NCBI RefSeq assembly: GCF_963678635.1
Contig: NC_087067.1
Span: forward strand, 13,710,518 to 13,774,517
Reading direction: 5' to 3'
DNA from: Symsagittifera roscoffensis
Taxonomy: Eukaryota > Xenacoelomorpha > Acoela > Convolutidae
DNA: 64,000 nt
Shown: positions 10,271 to 19,183 of the stretch, one piece after another
Numbering within the stretch: the first letter of the stretch is position 1
How the letters are laid out: the number at the start of each line of letters is the position of its first letter
Notes under the pieces: model-generated
The model's database searches: none
What the model was told of the DNA's origin: nothing
What the model saw: only the letters and a program-made list of their open reading frames with translations
Program-made: the position numbers and the translations under genes

Positions 10271-10651
10271 ATGAGTTTTAGGACAGCGTTAGCAGCAGAT
10301 TTTAAGAGAGAATATAAAAACATAGAAAAACTTTGGAAGCAAAGACCAGGAATAGGAGACGTAGCAGCCATGCCTCCGCCGGCTTCGCAGTTACCAGGAA
10401 AGTATTTATGCTTCTTGGTGACGAGGGCGACGGAGAAGCGGCACGTGGACTCGGAAAACTTGGTCTTGTCCTTGACGAGACTGAGAGACTTCCTTGTGGA
10501 GAGGGAGGTAAAGAAACTCTCGCTTCCAGTATACGACCCAAGCCGAGGACGACTGCAACCACAGGAGCTATATGCACTGAAACACGTAATCTTTTCTGAT
10601 ACTAACATACAAGTATACTTACATAAGAAATATTATTTGAGTATAGCCTGA
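10271..10651 (+). CDS. macro-domain-like protein (TARG1/ALC1 type) at the 3' end of the gypsy element
   Basis: An uninterrupted 126-codon ATG frame. Seen: residues 1-15 resemble the macro-domain loop and helix 'MSxGxAxxFKREY' (here with Thr for the Gly), residues 43-52 'GKYLCFLVTR' look like the central strand, a helix follows (62-80), 'KKLSLP' at 81-86 resembles the strand before the phosphate loop, and 'TNIQVYL' looks like the last strand. Length and strand order match the C-terminal two thirds of small macro domains, which bind and hydrolyse ADP-ribose linked to proteins or DNA. The N-terminal strand ('SYFNLPNEYSSS') lies upstream at about 10170-10215 in another frame. Inferred from pattern only; a retroelement-specific domain of unknown role is the alternative. 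Confidence 0.5.
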   Translation: MSFRTALAADFKREYKNIEKLWKQRPGIGDVAAMPPPASQLPGKYLCFLVTRATEKRHVDSENLVLSLTRLRDFLVEREVKKLSLPVYDPSRGRLQPQELYALKHVIFSDTNIQVYLHKKYYLSIA

Positions 10652-10934
10652 GTTTAGGTTGCATGCAGGAAGGTGTCATAGGTGTCATTGCATGCAGGAA
10701 GGTGTGTTGTGTGAGATATGTGTGTTGTGTTATGTTATTAAGACCCTGGACCCTTTTAATACAATTTAAGATCAAAATCTTTTTATCTGACTGTTTTAAA
10801 TAAATTTTAATACAAAATTGGAGTAACGCTGACAAATGTGATATTCGTGACCTCTTTTCTAGATCCTGATTGATCATTTAATCATTCATCAGATTTCAAT
10901 TGAACAAACTAATAATCAAACCGAATCTAACGAA
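10652..10934 (+). repeat. non-coding spacer, possible LTR, with 17-bp direct repeats
   Basis: This 283-bp stretch separates the macro-like ORF from the next coding block and has no ORF. It contains two exact 17-bp copies, 10660-10676 and 10689-10705 ('tgcatgcaggaaggtgt', 29-bp period). It is more AT-rich than either flank and carries AATAAA-like sequence ('ttttaaataaattttaat', near 10795-10810). Size and position would suit a gypsy LTR with polyadenylation signals, but no second copy occurs in the window, so the call is tentative. Confidence 0.35.
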
Positions 10935-11189
10935 ATGGACAACTACGATTTGAATGAATTGATGGACCTAGCGGAGGCGTATGTAGGGCCGATGATAGAT
11001 GCGATCTATCGTCGGCTGATGGATCGATACTTCGCTCTGGAGGACTCAGGGGTAGTCATGTTGCTGGTCGCCTTAATAAACATCTTAGGGCATGATATCC
11101 GTGGGGACCGCAACACCGAAGTCTTGTTTATGGCCGCATATGGAGAAAGAGGATTACTAGACCACCCAAACATGAGGGTAATGAGGTAG
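10935..11189 (+). pseudogene. acidic ORF at the start of the second gypsy-associated coding block
   Basis: ATG-led 84-codon frame beginning 'MDNYDLNELMDLAEAYVG' and containing a hydrophobic helix 'SGVVMLLVALINILGHD'. It follows the LTR-like spacer directly, as expected for the first ORF of an element. After the TAG at 11187-11189 coding-like sequence continues in another frame, so this is probably the N-terminus of a longer protein that includes the coiled coil at 11414. I do not recognise the family. Confidence 0.45.
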
Positions 11190-11680
11190 AGAAACGGGCT
11201 CTCTCAGGAAGTGACTTGGCGAACGAGCCTGGGTTGGGAAGTTCCAGGACCTACCAACCAGGTGAGATGCCTCTGCCAACCAAGCCTAGGCCTGGTCTGA
11301 GAAGAATGCATCAGGAGATGAACAGCGAGGCTGCCTCGCCTAGTTTACAACTGAGAGCAGCTGTGCCACCAAAAAAGGCGTGAGTAGAAGAAGAAGTTCA
11401 GACGAACGAGAGGATGCAAGATCTCAAAGGAACGATGCAAGAACTGGAGATGACCAGAAGAGAGCTAGATCAAGTGACTAAGACTATGCTCAGTGTAGAA
11501 GAAGACCGGGACATGTGGAAGAAACAGTTTGAAGAATGTAACAAGAAGCAGGGTCAAGAAATTGAACGCTTGAGGCGAGAAAATAAAGAGCGGTCGGAAC
11601 GGCTGGCGTTGACGACGGCAGTAGAGAAAGCGATACCTGTAGGAATATTCCTCGTAGGCAGTCCCCGATGGAGCTCCTAA
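11190..11680 (+). pseudogene. coiled-coil region of the gypsy-associated ORF
   Basis: From about 11181 a frame reads a Pro/Ser-rich linker ('SDLANEPGLGSS', 'LPTKPRPGLRRM'), crosses a TGA near 11382, then enters a clear heptad-like segment from 11414 ('MQELEMTRRELDQVTKTM', 'EEDRDMWKKQFEECNKK', 'EIERLRRENKERSERL'). Such coiled coils commonly multimerise gag-like or ORF1-like proteins. It lies between the acidic start and the SGNH-like domain. Frame loss at 11680 separates it from the next piece. Confidence 0.55.
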
Positions 11681-11888
11681 CGCCTCGCGAACTAAGTCAA
11701 ACGACGGAGGTGAGACACCGACTTCGACAGGAAAAGAGTCCCGGACCCTAGTGATACCCTAGGTGACCCAGTCGTGGAGCAGACAGTGCGGAAATTGATA
11801 GAAACAGCTGGACGACTAGTCGCTAATAGGAATACGCCAGGTTCTGGGGTGACTGCAACCCTATGGAAGAATCGACGACACGGGCAGA

Positions 11889-13394
11889 GTGGAACTCTCC
11901 CAAGAAACGATAAAGAAAACGGGAGCTGACAGTGTCACGTTACCAGCAAAGACCTCTAGAGCCCCTGAAAGAAAAATAAGAGAAATGCCGATAAAGAAAG
12001 TGTCCAGAGTGTTTGATGTGCAGAAGAACAACCAGGTGAAGAATAACTTCACAGGAGTTTCGGATGCAGATCCGCGAGCCTGCTTTAATCGATCGACCTG
12101 GAGTCCGGCGATAAACATGCAACAACCGCCGCTCTGGACATCTCATTTGATACTGGGTGGCAGTTTGGTGAGAGTTCTCCAAAACCTGAGAACAACTTGG
12201 ATCACCACGGTGATGGGCTTTGGAGGTGTCACAATAGCCCAGCTATATCGAATGGTGGAGCTAATGAACCCAGGAAAGATCCCTAACATAATGATCCTAA
12301 TAGGGACAAACAATGTGTCCAGAGGCTCAGATGAGAAAGATAGAAAATGGGAATCGATGATGGTGTGCCTATTCACTACTCTCTGGCAGAAGTTCAATTG
12401 CGCTGTACTGACCGTCTGCACCGTACCAATGAGCACGAGAACGTTGACATCGGCATGAAGGAGGCATAACGAAGGAGTCATCAGGTGGAACAACAAACTG
12501 AGGAATCTGGCGAGTCTGAATGCTAGACGGATGATCCTCATGGACATTGAACACGAGCTCAGAGCTATGGATCAGTCCAGATTAACCACCGATGGAATCT
12601 AATTTGATAGTATAGAATGACAAGCCTGGATGAATCGAGTCTTCCAGGAGCGACTGGGCGAAATGGAGGTCGAGCTCTTTAACACGGGAGTGCTAAAGAA
12701 AGAAGAAACGACGAATGAGCCGGCACTCTCAACGTTTGTGCCCCCTAAACTAGAAACATGTCTGGAAGCAGTCCCAGCGGTGACCTACAGGCCGCAAAGC
12801 TCCAGCGAGCCAGGGCAAAGAATGGACGTACAGGACCAATTGGGAGAAGCGCCAAAAAGAAGAACTATTCAAACACGGCGAAGATTAGGACCTGTCAACT
12901 CAACTACGGAGACAACAAGTACCTCGAGACCGGAAACGAGATTGAAGACGAGATCGGAGACTAGATCAGAGTCTACGAGCACCAGCGGAGAGAAACGACG
13001 ACCAGACAGAAGCTCATTGATGTGGTCCAGGCCCATACCTTCCCCCTGGCATGTCTATGAAGAGGACCTGATGAAATTGAACCTTCAGACGGTAAGGTTT
13101 GCAGCCGATGCCATAAAGATGCTGAACGGAGCGGCGAGGCTATCCGTCAACGGACTGTACTCAGTCGCAGGTGTGGACTGGTTGATAGCAGCTGGCATTA
13201 ACTTCAGCTCCACGACCGCCTTAAGATTCGCCCATTTAGAGATACTACCCTCAAATAAAACAATGGGTAAAATAAAGGCAAGACCTTTGCAGGACGTGAA
13301 ACTGAATCATGGTGAAAGAAATGTTGAAGGAAGACTTGGAGAGAAACGCGACGTTGTGGCTCCAAAACAGCTTCTGCCGAAACATGGAGACTAA
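11889..13394 (+). pseudogene. SGNH/GDSL-hydrolase-like domain with basic tail, in a retroelement ORF
   Basis: One frame of about 500 codons with three in-frame stops (12456-12458, 12600-12602, 12618-12620). Blocks in SGNH order: 'HLILGGSLVRVLQ' (block I, Ser kept, GDS now GGS at 12156-12164), 'TTVMGFGGVTIAQLY' (block II Gly), 'NIMILIGTNNVSR' (block III GxN, 12303-12311), and 'TTDGI' then TAA then 'FD' (block V, where the catalytic His of DGxHF would sit). This family hydrolyses esters, and related domains are known in ORF1 of CR1-type retrotransposons. After it comes a Ser/Arg/Thr-rich basic stretch and a conserved-looking segment 'SRPIPSPWHVYEEDLM'. The start (GTG) is arbitrary. A diverged partial copy lies at 18168-18901. 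Confidence 0.6.
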
Positions 13395-13548
13395 CGTTGA
13401 TCCTCTACATTGTTGCAAACAAAGAGTAGAAGACCAGAAGTGTTGGAGGACTGCCTCCAACAGCGTCAAAATAGCTACCAACGTGTTGCAAGACACTGAG
13501 ACTGAAAGTGCGGAGTCAATGTCACAGGAGGAGGAGATGGAACATTGA
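13309..13548 (+). pseudogene. frameshifted C-terminal continuation of the SGNH-associated ORF
   Basis: This 79-codon frame overlaps the end of the previous one by 86 bases and carries on with Cys-containing basic then acidic sequence ('NVDPLHCCKQRVEDQKC', 'ESMSQEEEMEH'). It is probably the original C-terminus reached through a frameshift near 13310-13390. Beyond 13548 the composition becomes A-rich and non-coding. No motif is recognised. Confidence 0.4.
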
Positions 13549-15054
13549 CAAGTAGCCGAAAAACAGGATGCAAAAAGAAGAAAAATTAGAAAAATTTAGA
13601 ACTTCTAAACGACGAAAACAAAGAGTGAACAAAGAAAGAAACAAAAAGCAACGAAGGAGATAATGTTAAAACTCAGAAATGTCTAGTGCCAGAAAAACTC
13701 AAATGAGAGACAAAGAAACTAAGTTTGCAATTGAAACTGAAGAGAAAACATTTAGTTGCGTTTTGAAGATTAAAGTATTTGTTGCATTAATAAATTTGCA
13801 TTGTGATTTTAGTTAGTGGTTTTGAAAGGCTTCAGTGGAGAGTATATTAAATATTCCAGCCTGCATGATTGTTTTTAAACAACTAAGACGATTGATCACT
13901 TTGTGATGATATGAAAGGCTTGGGTAATCTCTTGAAGAGGGAGATTATTTCATTGTTCCTTGTAAACACCGAGTTCCTTAATTTTAAAATTCAAAACCAA
14001 TACAAACTAAATTTCTGAAGGGAAGAAGCATAGTAGGATAATTTTATTTTGTTGATTGGCAGGACTGTCCTGCGTCCCAACACTTTTTTAAAACATAGGA
14101 GAAAAAGTTTTAAATCGGGACATAGACATTGGAAGACGGAAAAAATGTTCTCAGCCATATCCTCGAAGGTAAGCCATATCCTCGAAAGTGCAGTTTAGTG
14201 ATAGAATTTGGAAGGCTTTCATAGTGTAGTATGATGCCATTTGTATTTTGCAGTGAGTCGATATGACGTGGATAAAATTGATTTCATGCATTTTGTAAAC
14301 TCTTCGATGGCACTGTACAGTTTTGATGAAGACTACGAGACTCAATGAGGACATTGACCGGGCTGTCCGGGGAGTATGTGACATTCGACCAGAATGTACG
14401 AAAATGCCAAGTCGGAATTCGAAACTTTATTGTGACATCGGAGTGGGAAGATTAACGGTTTTAACGAATTAGTGGTCTTAATAATTCATTTTGAAGAACG
14501 CAGAAGGGTTAATTTGGACTTTCATGTTAATATTTAAAAATTCGTTCAAAAAGAAAGACTTGTAACAACGTCAAAATTTCGCACCAACTGAAACGCCGAA
14601 AACACAACAACATTTAATCTCAGACAGAACAACAAGAGAATTCATGAAGACAAGCAGTAAACGGATGTTGTGTGATACTGATTAAGATTGGAGAAAACTT
14701 TACGATGACCATTCCAAGTTGCAACGATTGTGCCGCTACAATCGTTACAACGCAAATCCCGAGAACAAGGAAGGGTGTTGGGACGGCGTGTCCAGCCTTC
14801 CTTAAATAAATAAGGACGTTTTTTCCCCGGATTCCAGAATCCGCAGGGGTCGCGGGAGGAGAACTCAAACTGTATTTTATAAACTTTTAGCTTCCTGGAG
14901 ATGTCCTGAGTTGATTTCAATTACCATCTAAATTCATTTTTAGATCATGAGAAGCCAGCAGTTAAGGGTTGATACATCTTCGATGGAGATGATGGTTTTA
15001 TCTACTGAACAAAAACAATAGTAATATAATAAATAAATATTATTGTTTTTATTG
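13549..15054. other. non-coding spacer with a hairpin and a short tandem repeat
   Basis: No gene is supported here. 13549-13760 is A-rich and repetitive in Lys/Arg-like codons, a possible 3' tail of the preceding element. Two 15-bp copies of 'agccatatcctcgaa' lie at 14153-14167 and 14172-14186. A hairpin is at 14718-14751. The short reading frames on the - strand at 14620-14920 have no recognisable motif. Confidence 0.6.
14718..14751. repeat. hairpin, 14-bp stem and 6-base loop
   Basis: 'gttgcaacgattgt', loop 'gccgct', then 'acaatcgttacaac'. The arms pair at 13 of 14 positions. The surroundings are non-coding. It could be a terminator-like or transposon-end structure; no partner elsewhere in the window was found. 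Confidence 0.6.
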
Positions 15055-16140
15055 AAATGTCTATGAATTGCGTTTTACACAGTGATTTGCAACCCCGTAT
15101 ACAAAGGATAGCGCTCCTGAGAAGCGCGAAGCTTTTCTTAGTTTTTATATAGTTTATAGTTCATGCGTAGCTTTCATGCCTTTTGTCACTAAGTTTTTCA
15201 GATATGCGCTCCATTGTTCGAGTCGCTGCTCGTGCGGCACCACCAGTGCAGATAAAAAAAAATGAGCAAGTAGAAGCTGCTCTGTTTGACTTGTAGAACT
15301 CTCTGTTGGTATTTTGAGTTTTTTAGTGATTCGTGGTACTTATAGGCGTCTTTCAGTAGTCTTCGTGAAGTTTTTGTGCCTGCGGCTTGAAGACTTTGAC
15401 ATCGAAGGCGGTTCGGCTAAACCTTGATCCCATAATCCATTTGCTTTTAAATCTAGTCGAGCGTCTTCATCAGTTGTGGTTGAATTGTTGACAAAGCCTC
15501 ACCCTGCAACGACTGAAGATTCGGCTCGATTTCAACACCAAAGCAAACCTCGCTAATAAGGGTGGCACAGGTATTTCTGATTTCGTTATGCCTCATGTAG
15601 GTGTATCCACCCTTTGCACAGTGAAGGGCGTGGGTAAGGTCAAAAAGTTGACCACATGCACATGTGAGTGGATTTTTGGTTGTTTCCCATCCATATCTGA
15701 GATAAATTCTATCCCGGAATTCGGATTTATTCAAGTTACAATTATATCTGCTAAGAGGCAGTGCTTTTAACTAGTTTGAGGCTCCTCCGACTTGTAGGAC
15801 CAGCTCAAGTGCGTATTTTTCATTGTCGCTCAACTTGTTCGAAATGTCAGTTCTCTTTTGGTTTGTTCTTTCAGTTTTAAGTGTTTTAATTTTTTTCTTT
15901 CTCAGATATAACTGTTAATAGGTCGTATCTGTCTACGAATGACGATGTTTTAATTTACCATTTAAAAAATTTCTCATAATCAGAAGGTAGCTTGATAATT
16001 ATACCACCCATTTTCAGTGGCAAAGAAGCGATGTCTCTAAACTGATGGCTGATTTTATCTTTAGAAATTAAATTTGGAATGTGATTTTCCTGCATTATCT
16101 TCTCCCAGGCGTGCATGTTTTCTTTGGTATTGGGTTTACT
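15055..16140 (-). repeat. R2-like element 3' end, tandem copy 1 (CCHC and REL-like region)
   Basis: First of two direct copies of a roughly 1.1-kb segment; the other is 16176-17263. Each begins (+ strand) 'tctatgaattgcgttttac' and carries the antisense of the C-terminal part of a reverse-transcriptase protein. In this copy the protein pieces include 'LTCACGQLFDLTHALHC' and 'RHNEIRNTCATLISEVC' (about 15540-15680), the zinc knuckle and start of the endonuclease-like region. Copy 1 breaks off near 16137, just after 'ttctcccaggcgtgcatg'. Several percent divergence and indels separate the two copies, so the duplication is not recent. Confidence 0.8.
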
Positions 16141-16175
16141 TCAACCTTCCCTCCTCTACAACAGCACTAATTGAA

Positions 16176-16948
16176 TTGTCTATGAATTGCGTTTTACGCA
16201 GTGATTTGCAAACCCGTATATAAAGGATAGCGCTCCTGAGCAGCGCGAAGCTTTTCTTAGTTTTTATATAGTTTATAGTTCATGCGTAGCTTTGATGCCT
16301 TTTTTCACTAAGTTTTTCAGCTATGCGCTGCAATGTTTGAGTTGCTGCTCGTGCGGCACCACCAGTGCAGCTAAAAATGAGCAAGTAGAAGCTGCTCTGT
16401 TCGACTTGTAGAACTCTCTGTTGGTATTTTGAGTTTTTTAGTGATTCGTGGTACTTATAGGCGTCTTTCAGTAGTCTTCGTGAAGTTTTTGTGCCTGCGG
16501 CTTGAAGACTTTGACATCGAAGACGGTTCGGCTAAACCTTGATCCCATAATCTATTTGCTTTTTTGTATCTAGTCGAGCGTCTTCATCAGTTGTGGTTGA
16601 ATTGTTGACAAAGCTCGCACCCTGCAACGACTGAAGCTTAGGCTCGATTTCAACACCAAAGCAAACCTCGCTCATAAGGGTGGCACAGGTATCTCTGATT
16701 TCGTTATGTCTCATGTGGGTGTATCCACCCTTTGCACAGTGAAGGGCGTGGGTAAGGTCACAATATTGACCACATGCACATGTGAGTGGAATGTTGGTTG
16801 TTTCCCATCCATATCTGAGATAAATTCTATCCCGGAATTCGGATTTATTCAAGTTAGAATTATATCTGCTAAGAGGCAGTGCTTTTAACCAGTTTGAGGC
16901 TCCTTTTTTGGAGACCAGCTCAAGTGCGTATTTTTCATTGTCGCTCAA
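16176..16948 (-). pseudogene. R2-like non-LTR element: C-terminal zinc knuckle and endonuclease-like domain
   Basis: The - strand frame 16948-16532 reads 'ALELVSKKGASNWLKALP', then 'IPLTCACGQYCDLTHALHC' (a C-x-C-x7-H-x3-C knuckle), 'RHNEIRDTCATLMSEVC' and 'DEDARLD'. After a frame change it continues with 'TVFDVKVFKPQAQKLHED' and, further, 'GGAARAATQTLQRIAEK'. The ARLD and FDVKVF pieces resemble the PD-(D/E)xK restriction-like endonuclease that follows the CCHC motif in R2-clade elements and nicks the target site. This is family knowledge applied by eye. Frameshifts make it non-functional. Confidence 0.7.
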
Positions 16949-17000
16949 CTTGTTCGAAATGTTAGTTCTCTTTTTGTTTGTTCTTTCAGTTTTAAGTGTT

Positions 17001-17459
17001 TTATTTTTTTTTATAGATTTTTTCTTTCTCAGATATAGCTGTTAATGGGACGTATCTGTCTACGAATGACGATTTTGTAATTGACCATTTTAAAAATTTC
17101 TCATAATCAGAAGGTAGCTTGATATTTAGACGACCCATTTTCAGTGGCAAAGAAGCGATGTCTCTAAACTGATGGCTGATTTTATCTTTAAAAATTAAAT
17201 TTCGAATGAGGTTTTCCTGCATTATCTTCTCCCAGGCGTGCATATTTTCTGTGTTATTGGGTATAGTTCTAGCTAAAACTGATAATTTTTCTTGTACACG
17301 TTTAGTGTAACAGGAGTACCCCTTTTTTGGTGATGTTTTCGCGATCTGACCAAGTTTTTTCAGTTTTTTATTATGTTCTTCTAATTGAGTTTCTAAGAAA
17401 ATTTTACATTCAGTCTCGGATCCTATGACAGAACCAAGTTTTCTGGCCTCATTCGTCAT
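17001..17459 (-). pseudogene. R2-like element: region between RT and zinc knuckle
   Basis: An open - strand frame of 152 codons starting 'MTNEARKLGSVIGSETEC'. It is helical and basic ('KVQ..KLSVLARTIP', 'NMHAWEKIMQ', 'RDIASLPLKMGRLNIKLP'), the usual composition of the thumb/linker after a non-LTR RT. It is joined by an A-run (T-run on +, near 16990-17010) to the zinc-knuckle frame, where a frameshift has occurred, and the RT motifs lie immediately upstream in another frame. Position and composition support membership of the same protein. Confidence 0.65.
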
Positions 17460-18167
17460 TTAAATTTCGGTATTTTTGAATACTTTTATTGCTTCATTGT
17501 ATTTTTCATCTTTAACAATTAGCTGGCATTTGGATGCCTTTACTTGATATTCAAAACAGTTTCCGAGTTAAATATTGTTGTCAAGAACTCTTTGCAGGCT
17601 TATCAAATTACCGACTGCGTTACCATCATCTGCGCACCATTTCTGTGTCAGGCTGTTATCGTTGACTAGTTTTATTAAAGGTAAAGTGGCTAGCCCGTAC
17701 ATTGCCATTGCTAATGGGTCTCCTTGTGTGGTTGCTTCTCTAGATAGGATTACTTTTACTTTTTTATTTACGAAGATTTTGGATGGATTATTTTATCAGT
17801 TCTCTATTGCGGGTAGTATAGATGAGCTTATATTTGCAAGGTTTTTTAAAGCCAGGTTCCGGTTTAGGGAGTTAAATGCGTTTTCCGCGTCTATCAGTAA
17901 TTTTGCATCGGAATCTGTTTTCTCGTATTGCTTCCTAAGCGTATGAATTGTATATTCGATGCCACATTTTTGGCCATGGCGTAATTGGTAATTCAACCCG
18001 AGTACCATAAATTTGCTTTTTAAGCATTTTGTGATCGCTCTACCTATTATTCTGCGGATGACTTCGCCTATGACATTTGGCCCAAATCCTGGGCTTTTAT
18101 CAAGTGGAATTAATCGACAGGCATTATATGGTTCAAGAAGCTCATGACTTAGTATTAGCCGGAGAGC
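17460..18167 (-). pseudogene. R2-like element reverse transcriptase palm (motifs 0, A, B, C)
   Basis: Reading the - strand from 18167: 'ACRLIPLDKSPGFGPNVI' and 'GEVIRRIIGRAI' (N-terminal RT motifs), 'LLIDAENAFNSLN' (motif A, about 17870-17910), 'EATTQGDPLAMAMYGL' (motif B, about 17700-17750) and 'QKWCADDGNAVG' (motif C, catalytic ADD about 17622-17637). All three palm motifs keep their acidic residues. Frames change between A and B and there is a stop after C, so the gene is broken. RT primes on nicked target DNA in such elements. The frame on the opposite strand here is only a shadow. Confidence 0.8.
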
Positions 18168-18901
18168 ATTGACATCGGCAGGAAGGAGGCATACTGAGGA
18201 ATCTGGCGAGTCTGAATGCTAGACGGATGATCCTCTTGGACATTGAACACGAGCTCAGAGCAAGGGATCAGGCCAGATTAACCACCGATGGAATCTATCT
18301 GATAGTATAGAAGGACAAGCCTGGATGAACCGAGTCTTCCGGGAGCGACTGGGCGAAATGGAGGTCGAGCTCTTTGACACGGGAGTGCTAAAGAAAGAAG
18401 AAACGACGAATGAGCCGGCACTCTCAACCTTCGTGCCCCCAACCTAGAAACATGTCTGGGAGCGGTCCCAGCCCTGACCTACAGGCCGCAAAGCTCCAGC
18501 GAGCCAGGGCAAAGAACGGACGTACAGGACCGATTGGGAGAAGCGCCAGTAAGAAGAACTATTCATCCACGGCGAAGATTAGGACCTGTCAACTCAACTA
18601 CGGAGACAACAAGTACCTCGAGACCGGAAACGATATCGGAGACGAGATCGGAGACTAGATCAGAGACTACGAGCTCCAGCGGAGAGGAACAACGACCAAA
18701 CAGAACCTCGCTGATGTGGTCGAGGCCCATACCTTCCCCCTGGCATGTCTATAAACAGGACCTGATGAAATTGAACCTTCAGACGGTAAGTTTGCAGCTG
18801 ATGCCATAAAGATGCTGAATGGAGCGAGGCTATCCGTCAACGGACTGTACTCAGTCGCAGGTGTGTGGAGGACTGGTTGATAGCAGCTGGCATCAACTTC
18901 A
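18168..18901 (+). mobile_element. fragment of the SGNH-associated gypsy ORF inserted in the R2-like RT gene
   Basis: This segment is a diverged copy of 12443-13206: it starts at 'ttgacatcggc', keeps 'tctggcgagtctgaatgctagacgg' and the basic-tail region, and ends at 'gcagctggcatcaacttca'. Relative to the source it lacks about 30 bp near the start and has scattered small indels. It lies on the + strand while the interrupted RT gene is on the - strand: 'GPSGLDAN' of the RT N-terminus ends at 18902 and 'LSHELLEPYNACRLIP' resumes at 18167. The fragment carries no complete domain; the block V site reads DGI then Tyr. Confidence 0.85.
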
Positions 18902-19183
18902 CTAATTTGCATCCAGACCTGAGGGTCCATGAGAACCATAAGTTGTCATGGCAGCCTTCCTAACTTTCTGAGCGTTTATTTGGTTGAAAGTGGATGAGTG
19001 GAAAGGGATTGTATCTTCCGAGCATGATGTTATATAGTTGCTGTTTACTGGCTCCGCGGGAGAGTGTTTCTCGATGAGGATTTGCTCAACAGTTTGACAT
19101 TTGACAGTTTCCTCGATTGAGAGAACTCCTTTGGTGGTATCAGTTAACTTAGCAATAACATTCGATATTTTTTTGGTGCTCAT
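18902..19183 (-). pseudogene. R2-like element: N-terminal part of the RT protein
   Basis: A 93-codon - strand frame beginning 'MSTKKISNVIAKLTDTTK', followed by 'GVLSIEETVKCQTVEQIL', 'EKHSPAEPV' and 'VRKAAMTTYGSHGPSGLD'. The last phrase is typical of the segment immediately before the first RT motifs in this protein family, and the next motif is found on the other side of the 0.73-kb insertion (18167 downwards). The true protein may start further upstream; 19184 onwards shows nothing coding. Confidence 0.65.

Larger units (their letters stand above)
1992..10651 (+). mobile_element. Ty3/gypsy retrotransposon, copy B: gag, PR, RT, RH, IN and macro-like ORF
   Basis: A nearly complete coding order for a Ty3/gypsy element: gag with a zinc knuckle (1992-3913), retropepsin (3940-4968), RT and RNase H (5052-7312), linker, integrase (8267-9620), acidic tail (to 10110) and a macro-like ORF (10271-10651). 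Every module carries stops, frameshifts or catalytic changes, so the copy is dead. No 5' LTR exists because the left end is fused to copy A at 1991/1992. A 3' LTR may lie in 10652-10934 but cannot be proved without its partner. Base composition is clearly richer in GC than the flanking DNA past 13.6 kb. Confidence 0.88.

Noticed and set aside
10249-10608. - strand and alternative + frames over the macro-like ORF
   Set aside because: Shadows of the GC-richer ORF at 10271-10651; no motif and poor residue composition.
17575-17946. 123-codon + strand frame
   Set aside because: It is antisense to the R2-like RT motifs A, B and C on the - strand; the - strand reading has the recognised protein.
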